The translations under genes and the position numbers were made by a program. The notes beneath the pieces are model-generated. The model was not told the origin of the DNA, did not search any database, and saw only the letters and a program-made list of their open reading frames with translations. A DNA stretch of 64,000 nt from Candidatus Pantoea soli (GTDB lineage: Bacteria; Pseudomonadota; Gammaproteobacteria; Enterobacterales; Enterobacteriaceae), in NCBI RefSeq assembly GCF_007833795.1, contig NZ_CP032702.1, forward strand, positions 992,001 to 1,056,000, in the 5' to 3' direction. Shown in pieces: positions 31,734 through 38,628 of this stretch. How positions within the stretch are numbered: the first letter of the stretch is position 1; every line of letters begins with the position of its first letter.

Positions 31734-32595
31734 ATGCTTCGCGCTGCCGCATTACGCCTTCCTGCACCGTGGTCGCAACCAGCGTGCCGTCCTGGCTATA
31801 AAATTCACCGCGGACAAAACCGCGCGCGCCGGACGCCGAGGTGCTGACCACGCTGTAGAGCAGCCATTCCGAGAGATCAAACGGTCGGTGGAACCACATG
31901 GAGTGGTCAATGGTGGCCACCTGCATATCGGGCTCGAGAAAACCTTTGCCATGCGGCTGCAGCGCCACCGGCAGGAAGTTGAGATCGGACGCATAGCCCA
32001 GCAGATACTGGTGGATACGTCGATCGTCCGGCAGCTGGCCGTTGGCGCGAATCCACACCTGGCGCATTGGCTCATCCACCCGGCCTTTCAGCGGATTGTG
32101 AATCTGTACCGGCCGGATATCCAGCGGTCGCTCAGCAAGAAATTTCTCTTTGAGCTTAAGGGGCAGGTGGGCTGCCAGCTTTTTTGCCAGATCCTGCTCC
32201 GAGGGAAGGTGGTCCGGGCCGGGCACCTGCGGCATGCTGTTCTGATGCTCAAAGCCGCTTTCCGGGGCCTGGAAAGAGGCCGTCATGTAGAAAATAGGCT
32301 GCCCGTTCTGTACCGCACTGACGCGACGCGCGCTGAAGCTTTTACCGTCGCGCAGGGTTTCCACGTCGTAAATGATCGCTTTCTGGCTGTCACCCGGACG
32401 CAGAAAATAGCTGTGAAAAGAGTGAATAATACGGGCTTCCGGGACCGTCTGTTTAGCGGCATACAGTGCCTGACCCACGACCTGGCCGCCAAATACCTGA
32501 CGCAGGCCCAGGTCTTCGCTTTGACCGCGAAAGAGTCCTTCTTCCAGTTTTTCCAGATTCAGTAACGTAAGCAGGTTGTTCAGTGCCTGGCTCAT
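31732..32595 (-). CDS. tesB: Acyl-CoA thioesterase II, TesB
   Basis: A 287-residue double-hotdog thioesterase that hydrolyses medium and long-chain acyl-CoA. The N-terminal hotdog includes [13 protein letters not shown] near 28, and the C-terminal hotdog [13 protein letters not shown] carries the catalytic Asp. Sequence near the end, [29 protein letters not shown], is typical. It is convergent with amtB and divergent from ybaY. Confidence 0.97.
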   Translation of the reverse strand: MSQALNNLLTLLNLEKLEEGLFRGQSEDLGLRQVFGGQVVGQALYAAKQTVPEARIIHSFHSYFLRPGDSQKAIIYDVETLRDGKSFSARRVSAVQNGQPIFYMTASFQAPESGFEHQNSMPQVPGPDHLPSEQDLAKKLAAHLPLKLKEKFLAERPLDIRPVQIHNPLKGRVDEPMRQVWIRANGQLPDDRRIHQYLLGYASDLNFLPVALQPHGKGFLEPDMQVATIDHSMWFHRPFDLSEWLLYSVVSTSASGARGFVRGEFYSQDGTLVATTVQEGVMRQREA

Positions 32596-32797
32596 AGCAA
32601 TTCCTCAACGTGAGCGATGGCGCAAGTGTGAAAGATCCGACCAGTTTGCGCAACGTTTTTGCTGTCGTTTCAGTAGCCTGGCCGCGTTTCAGGCGCAATG
32701 CGGATTTTTGTGCCAGAATTAACAACAATCGGCGGTTGAAAACCCAGCCAATCACTTCCCCGCCGACAATCATAGTGTTCATAAGGAGACGACATCA

Positions 32798-33355
32798 ATG
32801 AAACTCTGGCATGTAATTAGCGGTATGACGCTCGCTGCGGCGATCACAGGGTGTGCCGACCACAGCAAGCCGGTGCCAACACCGACGCTGGGCTCAGCAG
32901 TTGCCGGACAGAAAGCCGCCATCGCGCAGCCAAACGTAAGTGGGTCAGTCTATATTCGTCAGCGCATTGCGCTGCCGCCGGATGCGGTGCTGACCGTCAC
33001 GCTGGCTGACGCTTCTCTGGCGGATGCGCCATCAAAAGTGCTGTCGCAGCGCGTGGTGCGTACTGAAGGGAAGCAGGCGCCGTTCCAGTTTATCCTGCCA
33101 TTCAATCCGGCGGATATTAAGCCGGACGCCCGCATTCTGCTGAGCGCGGCCATTTCGGTTGACGGCAAGCTGGCCTTTATCACTGATACGGTGAAACCCG
33201 TGATTAATCAGGGCGGCACCAAAGCAGAACTGTTACTGGTGCCGGTAGCGAATATGGCGATGCCTACGCAGCCTGGCGCGGCAACCACCGTACCTTCGAC
33301 TTCACCGACGCAGGTAACACCTTCGGCTTCCGTTCCGGCGCCGACGCAGATGTAA
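32798..33355 (+). CDS. ybaY: YbaY-family lipoprotein
   Basis: A predicted lipoprotein of 185 residues. The signal peptide ends in AAITGC, with the modified Cys near 19. A YbaY domain follows (GSVYIRQRIALPPDAVLTVTL ... PFQFILPFNPADI). The C-terminus is a low-complexity Pro/Thr/Ala stretch. AAGGAG lies eight bases before the ATG. Function is unknown; some YbaY-like domains are linked to envelope or glycan-binding functions. Confidence 0.9.
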   Translation: MKLWHVISGMTLAAAITGCADHSKPVPTPTLGSAVAGQKAAIAQPNVSGSVYIRQRIALPPDAVLTVTLADASLADAPSKVLSQRVVRTEGKQAPFQFILPFNPADIKPDARILLSAAISVDGKLAFITDTVKPVINQGGTKAELLLVPVANMAMPTQPGAATTVPSTSPTQVTPSASVPAPTQM

Positions 33356-33479
33356 TAATCCAGTCCGCTGACGTCGCCATGAACGTAAAACCGTCATGAC
33401 GGCGTCATCGCTGTTTATCCGGCACGCGCGGTATGCGGTGCGTGCCGGTTTCTTTCATCACTACCTTCAGCGTGCGCGG

Positions 33480-33797
33480 TCAGCGGTCATACTCCCAGCG
33501 ATATTTATCCAGCGCGATCTCTCCGGCATCACTGACCTCAATCCCTTCCGCTTCCAGCGCGTCGCGCTGACGAAACAGATCGTCGCCCTGCAGGGAGATG
33601 CGACCGTGACGATTGATCACGCGAAACCACGGCAGCGTACTGCCGGCTGGCAAGCGGCGCAGAACACCGCCGACCTGACGCGCCGCGCGCGGAGAACCCG
33701 CCAGCAGCGCAACATCGCCGTAGGTGGTGACCTTACCCGGGGGAATGGCGGCAACAATGTGCCAGACGCGTTCAGAGAAGTTGCTTTGTTCGCTCAT
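33480..33797 (-). CDS. atl: Alkyltransferase-like protein ATL (YbaZ)
   Basis: Binds O6-alkylguanine in DNA and directs it to nucleotide excision repair, without transferring the alkyl group. It has 105 residues. It resembles the C-terminal domain of MGMT, but the active-site motif PCHRV is PWFRV here: Trp replaces the acceptor Cys, which defines the ATL family. The recognition helix GSPRAARQVGGVLRR is near residue 34. Its end faces ybaY. Confidence 0.93.
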   Translation of the reverse strand: MSEQSNFSERVWHIVAAIPPGKVTTYGDVALLAGSPRAARQVGGVLRRLPAGSTLPWFRVINRHGRISLQGDDLFRQRDALEAEGIEVSDAGEIALDKYRWEYDR

Positions 33798-33907
33798 TAA
33801 ACCGCTCGTTCATCACCAGAAAGGCGCCACTTTAGCATGGGGCGCGTCCCGGAAACCGGGATTCGCCGCCCGTCTGTTCAAGAAAACAACGGTTGCCCGG
33901 CGTGCGC

Positions 33908-33936
33908 TTGCAATTGAAAGGGGCTTCCCCGATAAT
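33908..33936 (+). promoter_or_regulatory. Sigma-70 promoter of ffs
   Basis: TTGCAA and GATAAT separated by 17 bases. Transcription would begin about 24 bases before the mature 4.5S RNA, matching the 5-prime leader that RNase P removes in E. coli. Confidence 0.7.
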
Positions 33937-33967
33937 GCCTGCGCTCTCGAAATGAGGGCTTATCAAT

Positions 33968-34081
33968 GGAGGCCCTGTTGGTTCTCCCGCAACGCTAACT
34001 TGTGAACTCGGTCAGGTCCGGAAGGAAGCAGCCGCAGCAGGCGACGCGTGTGCCGGGATGTAGCTGGCAGGGCCTCCACCC
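33968..34081 (+). ncRNA. ffs: Signal recognition particle 4.5S RNA
   Basis: The RNA part of the bacterial SRP, which binds Ffh and targets nascent membrane proteins to FtsY. The 114-base length equals E. coli. The ends GGAGGCCCTG and CAGGGCCTCC pair to form the long hairpin. The conserved Ffh-binding core GTCCGGAAGGAAGCAGCC with the GGAA tetraloop is at the tip. Placement after atl is as in E. coli. Confidence 0.97.
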
Positions 34082-34194
34082 ATTCTGCTCCCCGTAAACT
34101 CACGATAAAAGCGCACAACAGCTTGCTGGCACTCCTTTGCCAATGATTTCCTGTTCAGGGCGATAACGTTACGAAGCGGTCAGAAGGGCAAAAC

Positions 34195-34413
34195 CTAGCG
34201 GACGTATTTCCAGACAGAACCGGGCACTTTGTCATAGAGCTTATTCATGGTCAGCTCCGCCAGACGGTGATCGGCTGCGGAATAGAACACCGCTAACTCG
34301 TCGTCAGATAATTCATACTTATTTTTTTCAATCACCCGTTCAAGGGTATCAATCGAGCGACAGCGGCGCAGTCGCATTAAATAGTCAGTTTTTGTCAGGG
34401 CTTGGTTGTTCAT
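34195..34413 (-). CDS. hha: Haemolysin expression modulator Hha
   Basis: A 72-residue H-NS partner that helps silence AT-rich, often horizontally acquired genes, and acts as the toxin of the Hha/TomB pair in E. coli. The sequence [34 protein letters not shown] is nearly identical to the E. coli protein, including Cys18, the residue proposed to be oxidised through TomB. It lies 24 bases after tomB in one operon. Confidence 0.96.
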   Translation of the reverse strand: MNNQALTKTDYLMRLRRCRSIDTLERVIEKNKYELSDDELAVFYSAADHRLAELTMNKLYDKVPGSVWKYVR

Positions 34414-34437
34414 AAATAAACCGGTCTCACTCTGATG

Positions 34438-34815
34438 CTAAAAGGAATGGCTGGGTTGCTGGAGATAAGCGCACTCTTCGGCAAACAGATTAAATAAGCG
34501 TTTGGCTGAACGTTGCCAGCGCTGAAGATCCTGAGTATTGATGCCATAACTGCTGAACAGCATAAAGGTATCATCAAGATATTCATCAATTTGCGTAATC
34601 AGCGCTTCATCTTCAACATGCTTAATTTTGTAATTCATTGTGAAAGAGGCGATATGCTCAATTAAATCGTTGAGCTGTAAATTGCCTGGAGATGTCGGGT
34701 CATTAACCCAGCCGTGGTGGCTGTCTGTTAATGTCGCCATACTCTCGTCAGACAGGTTCTCACACAGAAATTTAAGCTGGGCAATATCATGCCGTTTCGG
34801 TGAGTATTCGTCCAT
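34438..34815 (-). CDS. tomB: Hha toxicity modulator TomB
   Basis: The 125-residue antitoxin partner of Hha; with Hha it reduces biofilm formation in E. coli. MDEYSPKRHDIAQLKFLCE and DEYLDDTFMLFSSYGIN are strongly conserved. The start is the internal ATG that gives MDEYSPKRHD; an upstream in-frame ATG adds eight residues. The gene and its surroundings are AT-richer than the flanking chromosome. Confidence 0.95.
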   Translation of the reverse strand: MDEYSPKRHDIAQLKFLCENLSDESMATLTDSHHGWVNDPTSPGNLQLNDLIEHIASFTMNYKIKHVEDEALITQIDEYLDDTFMLFSSYGINTQDLQRWQRSAKRLFNLFAEECAYLQQPSHSF

Positions 34816-34960
34816 CTTTTTCCCCTCCATAGCGAGCACAGTTACCGCAACGCGGCGAGAATTGGAAAAGCTACCAGGGAGCGATCACGAATAAAAAGAA
34901 TTCAGCGACCTTTTAAAGATAATCCACAATCATTAGTTTTGCTCACCCAATTACTAAATA

Positions 34961-35314
34961 TTACAATTCGTCTGCAGGTGATGGGCGGGTATTGTCGATC
35001 ACCTCAAACACCAGCGAACCGGCGGCAATCCGGAACATAACTTCTTCGCTTCGGGTAAAGGTTTCATTTAAATCCAGGCAGGGATTAAATAAATTCCACG
35101 TAAAATCGTAAAGCATTTTAAATCGATTGTGACCGCATGGCTGTATGGAATTTATCTTAAAACTGTCCGTAACTAATTTGGCATTTTGAGAATACCACTG
35201 GAGGTCGCCTGCCAGCGCGTCCGCTATTTTGAGAATATTCTCCTGAATCAGACGCTGCAGTTTGCCGCAGTCCGCTTCATCAGCGGCAATATCACTATGA
35301 ATAATAGCCTGCAT
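34961..35314 (-). CDS. Hypothetical 117-residue protein beside tomB-hha
   Basis: I do not recognise this protein. It is acidic and soluble-looking, with no membrane segment or signal peptide. Residues 1-40 look helical; a beta-rich half follows (DSFKINSIQPCGHNRFKMLYDFTWNLFNP). Cys occur at about 16, 60 and 78. It starts 145 bases upstream of tomB on the same strand, in visibly AT-richer DNA than the neighbouring ABC genes, with weak ribosome-site purines (GGGA). The frame and codon use look real. It could be an accessory of the Hha/TomB locus or a recent gain; there is no direct evidence for either. Confidence 0.6.
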   Translation of the reverse strand: MQAIIHSDIAADEADCGKLQRLIQENILKIADALAGDLQWYSQNAKLVTDSFKINSIQPCGHNRFKMLYDFTWNLFNPCLDLNETFTRSEEVMFRIAAGSLVFEVIDNTRPSPADEL

Positions 35315-35523
35315 TTAACATCCCGTAAAAAGAGAGGATGTTTCTATCATTGTGATTTCATCAGAACAAAGCAAGTCGCCATTAAACAGAATGGGCGATT
35401 GTTGCGATAAGCCGTGGCAGCAGGCATGAAAAACCAATGCGTTACACGCCGATGTGCTGCCTGCATTCAACTTTTGAAACACTTTAGACCCGGTACAACC
35501 GCGCCCGCATCAGGTATGTTAAT

Positions 35524-35538
35524 TGTTATGTTATAACA
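35524..35538. promoter_or_regulatory. Zur box upstream of the zinc ABC operon
   Basis: TGTTATG-T-TATAACA differs at one base from the enteric Zur core TGTTATA-N-TATAACA. It lies 14 bases before the first small ORF. Zur would repress the operon when zinc is plentiful. The rest of the gap 35315-35552 shows no gene. Confidence 0.75.
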
Positions 35539-35552
35539 TTAATGGGAAAGCG

Positions 35553-35657
35553 ATGAAATTCAGTGGACTTCTTCTTTCGCTGCCAGCCCGCCTGGGGATG
35601 ATGCTGCTGCTGTGCGCGGTGCTGGCGCTGGCGCTGTTCTGGGGCATGCAGCCATGA
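35553..35657 (+). CDS. Small (34-residue) predicted membrane protein at the head of the zinc operon
   Basis: The sequence starts MKFSGLLLSLPARLGMM and continues into one strongly hydrophobic helix (about 14-31), ending FWGMQP. GGGAAAG lies two bases from the ATG. Its stop codon overlaps the ATPase start (ATGA), which suggests translational coupling. It sits directly under the Zur box. I do not recognise a family. It may only serve as a coupled leader, or it may be a small subunit of the transporter. Confidence 0.55.
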   Translation: MKFSGLLLSLPARLGMMLLLCAVLALALFWGMQP

Positions 35658-36310
35658 TGCGGTTTGAGCAGCTGCAGGGCGGCTATCAGGGCAGGGCGGT
35701 GACGCCGGTTGTCAGCGGGACGCTGGCGGCGGGCAGCATGACCGCGCTGACCGGTGCAAACGGCAGCGGTAAATCAACTTTGCTGCGAACGATGGCGGGC
35801 TTACTGCCGCCGGTTGCGGGCCGGTTTGAATGCCAGGTACCGCGCAAGGCGCTGGGCTGGATGCCTCAGCGCAGTGAGCTGGAAACCCGCTTCCCGCTCA
35901 CGGTCTATGAGCTGGTTGCCACCGGCTGCTGGCCGCGCTGCGGCTGGTTCGGTGGCATTAACCGTGCACTACGGCAGGAGATTGATGCCGCGCTGGAGGC
36001 GGTGCAGATGCGCGCCTTTGCTGCGGCGCAGCCCGCGACACTCTCCGGTGGCCAGCTGCAGCGTGTGCTGTTCGCCCGGCTGATGCTGCAGCAAAGCCAA
36101 ATCTGGCTCCTGGATGAGCCTTTTAACGGCATCGATACGGCAACGACCCGCCTGCTGATGTCCATTCTGCAGCAGCAGCAGCGGGCCGGTACCACGCTGC
36201 TGGTGGTTCTGCACGACCGCACGTTAGTCACGCGCTACTTCAGCAGCGTACTCAGGCTGGATAGCGGCGGTACGGTGCATACGCCGCCGCGCGGCGGGGT
36301 GGCGTCATGA
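35654..36310 (+). CDS. Zinc/manganese-type ABC transporter ATPase (AztA/ZnuC-like)
   Basis: ATPase of a metal importer, 218 residues. Walker A GANGSGKST is near 33, signature LSGGQLQRV near 134, Walker B IWLLDEPF near 155, and H-loop LLVVLHDRT near 190. The start is the first of two adjacent ATGs, overlapping the small ORF by four bases. Its stop overlaps the permease start by four bases. The Zur box upstream favours zinc as the substrate; sequence alone does not separate zinc from manganese. Confidence 0.88.
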   Translation: MMRFEQLQGGYQGRAVTPVVSGTLAAGSMTALTGANGSGKSTLLRTMAGLLPPVAGRFECQVPRKALGWMPQRSELETRFPLTVYELVATGCWPRCGWFGGINRALRQEIDAALEAVQMRAFAAAQPATLSGGQLQRVLFARLMLQQSQIWLLDEPFNGIDTATTRLLMSILQQQQRAGTTLLVVLHDRTLVTRYFSSVLRLDSGGTVHTPPRGGVAS

Positions 36311-37143
36311 CGCTGCTGCAGCCGTTTATCGAATTTGGTTTTATGCGTCGGGCATGGGTGGCGTGCCTGGCGCTGGCCGTCAGCGCGACCCCGCTTGGCG
36401 TTTTTCTCTCTTTACGTCGCATGAGCCTGATCGGTGATGCGCTGTCCCATGCGGTACTGCCGGGTGCCGCTATCGGTTATCTGCTCTCCGGGCTGTCGCT
36501 GGTGGCGATGGGGATTGGCGGACTGATTGCCGGCCTGGCAGTCGCGCTGCTTTCCGGCGCAGTAAGCCGATACACGCCGTTAAAAGAGGATGCCAGCTTC
36601 TCTGGTTTTTACCTCGGCTCGCTGGCGCTTGGCGTCACGCTGGTTTCGCTGCGCGGTTCGGGCGTGGATTTGCTGCATGTGCTGTTTGGTTCGCTGCTGG
36701 CAGTGGATAACGCCGCCATGCTGCTGGTGGGCGGCATTGCGGCTGTGACGCTGCTGGTGCTGGCACTGATTTTTCGCCCGCTGGTGATTGACGCTTTCGA
36801 TCCGGATTTCCTGCGCGCGCAGGGTAAATGGAGTGCACCGCTGGTACACGGGCTTTTTTTGCTGCTGGTGGTGCTCAATCTGGTGGCCGGCTTTCAGGTG
36901 CTGGGCACGCTGATGTCGGTAGGCCTGATGATGCTGCCTGCTACCAGCGCCCGTTTCTGGAGCCGTCATCTGCTCAGCCTGCTTGGGATTGCGATGCTGC
37001 TGGCCATCGTGGCGGCGCTGGCTGGTCTGCTGCTGTCATGGCACTTCGCGCTGCCGGCGGGCCCGGCCGTAGTACTGAGCGCGGCGCTGCTGTTTTTACT
37101 CTCGGTGCTGGCAGGGCCCTGTGGCGGCCTGCTGCGTCGCTAA
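36307..37143 (+). CDS. Zinc/manganese-type ABC transporter permease (AztB/ZnuB-like)
   Basis: Membrane subunit of the importer, 278 residues with about eight hydrophobic segments, in the ABC-3 family. The family segment RRMSLIGDALSHAVLPGAAIGYLL is at about 37-60 (coupling helix region), and TLMSVGLMMLPATSARFWS is near 201. It overlaps the ATPase gene by four bases (ATGA) and is followed 23 bases later by the binding protein. Confidence 0.9.
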   Translation: MTLLQPFIEFGFMRRAWVACLALAVSATPLGVFLSLRRMSLIGDALSHAVLPGAAIGYLLSGLSLVAMGIGGLIAGLAVALLSGAVSRYTPLKEDASFSGFYLGSLALGVTLVSLRGSGVDLLHVLFGSLLAVDNAAMLLVGGIAAVTLLVLALIFRPLVIDAFDPDFLRAQGKWSAPLVHGLFLLLVVLNLVAGFQVLGTLMSVGLMMLPATSARFWSRHLLSLLGIAMLLAIVAALAGLLLSWHFALPAGPAVVLSAALLFLLSVLAGPCGGLLRR

Positions 37144-37166
37144 CCAACAGCCACAAGGAGACAAAC

Positions 37167-38048
37167 ATGAAAAGATTACCGCTGAGTCTGGCGCTGGGCG
37201 CCATGCTGGTCAGTCCGCTGAGCCTGGCGAAAACGGTGGAGGCCGTCGCCAGCTTCACGGTGCTGGCCGATATCGTTAAACAGGTGGGCGGCGATCGCGT
37301 CCACGTGAAATCGCTGGTGGGGCCAAATGGCGATCCGCATACCTTTGAGCCGACACCGCAGGACAGCCAGGCACTCGCCGGCGCGCAGGTCGTCTTCGTC
37401 AGCGGGCTGGGGCTGGAGGGCTGGATGGATCGCCTGATTAGCGCTTCTGGCTACAGGGGCAGGGTGGTCGTGGCCTCATCCGGGATAAACAGCCGGACCA
37501 TGGACGAAGAGGGCAAAACCATTACCGATCCGCATGCGTGGAACAGCATGCAAAACGGCGTGATCTATGCCACCAATGTGATGAACGCGCTCATCCGCGT
37601 CGATCCCGACGATGCGGCGACGTTCCGGCAGCGCGGAGCGCACTATATTCAGCAGCTGCAGTCGCTGGACCACTGGGCGAAAACCGCATTTGCCGCTGTA
37701 CCACCGGAAAAACGCAAGGTGCTGACCAGCCATGATGCGTTTGGCTATTTCGGGCAGCGCTATGGCGTCACCTTCCTTGCCCCGGTGGGCTTTTCAACCG
37801 AAGCGGAGGCCAGCGCCAGTGATATGGCGGCCATCATCAGGCAGCTGAAGGCGGAACAGATTCACACCTATTTTATGGAGAACCAGACCGATCCGCGCCT
37901 GGTGCAGCAAATTGCTCATGAAACCGGCGCACAGCCGGGTGGGGAACTCTATCCGGAGGCGCTGTCAGAGGCAAACGGTCCGGCTGCCACCTATACGGCC
38001 GCGTTCCGCCACAATGTGGATGCCATGCTGCAATCCATGAAGCCATAA
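37167..38048 (+). CDS. Metal-binding periplasmic protein (AztC/ZnuA-type)
   Basis: Periplasmic cluster A-I solute-binding protein, 293 residues, with a signal peptide of about 21 residues. Expected metal ligands are His in GDPHTFEP, His in TDPHAWNS and Glu in GFSTEAEAS. The fourth ligand, normally Asp in LYxDxLS, is Glu here (LYPEALS). The His-rich loop of ZnuA is missing. DPRLVQQIAHETGA resembles AztC as I remember it. AAGGAG is six bases before the ATG. Third structural gene of the Zur-controlled operon. Confidence 0.87.
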   Translation: MKRLPLSLALGAMLVSPLSLAKTVEAVASFTVLADIVKQVGGDRVHVKSLVGPNGDPHTFEPTPQDSQALAGAQVVFVSGLGLEGWMDRLISASGYRGRVVVASSGINSRTMDEEGKTITDPHAWNSMQNGVIYATNVMNALIRVDPDDAATFRQRGAHYIQQLQSLDHWAKTAFAAVPPEKRKVLTSHDAFGYFGQRYGVTFLAPVGFSTEAEASASDMAAIIRQLKAEQIHTYFMENQTDPRLVQQIAHETGAQPGGELYPEALSEANGPAATYTAAFRHNVDAMLQSMKP

Positions 38049-38072
38049 AAAAGGCCGGGGAGCAGCCCGGCC
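38047..38072 (-). terminator. rpmJ2 terminator, overlapping the binding-protein stop
   Basis: GGCCGGG-N6-CCCGGCC hairpin. Read on the minus strand it is followed by six T residues (plus-strand A run 38047-38052), so it ends rpmE2-rpmJ2. The T run overlaps the stop codon of the convergent binding-protein gene. The hairpin may also slow transcription from the other side. Confidence 0.75.
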
Positions 38073-38090
38073 AATCATCACGACACATTC

Positions 38091-38231
38091 CTACCGTTTT
38101 TTCTTTCTTCCCTGAACCGCCTTAAAGCGCGGATTGGTTTTGCAGATCACGTAAATACGGCCTTTACGGCGTACCACTTTGCAATCTTTGTGGCGGGTTT
38201 TCGCCGAACGTAATGAGCTTACTACCTGCAT
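38091..38231 (-). CDS. rpmJ2: Zinc-independent ribosomal protein L36B (YkgO)
   Basis: Alternative large-subunit protein of 46 residues: [20 protein letters not shown] then [20 protein letters not shown], ending GRKKKR. Unlike L36A it lacks the complete set of zinc ligands (only Cys17 and Cys30 remain). It replaces L36A under zinc shortage and so frees zinc. It lies 17 bases after rpmE2 and shares its Zur-controlled promoter. Confidence 0.95.
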   Translation of the reverse strand: MQVVSSLRSAKTRHKDCKVVRRKGRIYVICKTNPRFKAVQGRKKKR

Positions 38232-38248
38232 ATTGCGGTGCCTCTGGC

Positions 38249-38506
38249 TTATTTGCTGCGTGTCAGGAAGCTGCCAAAACGCTTGTTAAAGCGCGCGGCG
38301 CTGCCCTCTTTGGCAAACTCTTTCTGCTTACCGGTGTAATAGACATGTGACTTTGAGGAAACATCCAGCGTGACGTAGGGTAAGGTTTCGCCCTCAAAAG
38401 TCATGGTGCGATCGGTCTGGATGGTCGAGCCGACTTTAAAATATTCGTCGGCGGTGGTGTCGTGGAAAAGCACCGGACGATAGTGTGGATGGATACCGGG
38501 TTTCAT
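38249..38506 (-). CDS. rpmE2: Zinc-independent ribosomal protein L31B (YkgM)
   Basis: Alternative L31 of 85 residues without the CxxC zinc motif: [30 protein letters not shown] and FNKRFGSFL are typical. It displaces zinc-loaded L31 from the ribosome when zinc is low. A perfect Zur box lies 18 bases upstream of the ATG. First gene of the pair rpmE2-rpmJ2, convergent with the zinc ABC operon. Confidence 0.97.
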   Translation of the reverse strand: MKPGIHPHYRPVLFHDTTADEYFKVGSTIQTDRTMTFEGETLPYVTLDVSSKSHVYYTGKQKEFAKEGSAARFNKRFGSFLTRSK

Positions 38507-38524
38507 ATGCGCTCCTGAATGTTA

Positions 38525-38539
38525 TGTTATACTATAACA
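38525..38539. promoter_or_regulatory. Zur box upstream of rpmE2-rpmJ2
   Basis: TGTTATA-C-TATAACA is an exact match to the enteric Zur core; the palindrome extends one base further on each side. It lies just upstream of rpmE2 on the minus strand. Confidence 0.9.
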
Positions 38540-38586
38540 TTAGTATGACCCGGTCAGGACATGATTGCAACTGCCACGCGCAGGCG

Positions 38587-38614
38587 AAAAAAAAGGCCGC
38601 ATCAGCGGCCTTTT
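38587..38614 (-). terminator. acrAB terminator
   Basis: AAAAGGCCGC-ATCA-GCGGCCTTTT with a run of eight T residues on the minus strand, 15 bases after acrB. Confidence 0.9.
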
Positions 38615-38628
38615 ATCAGGGAAGCGTT

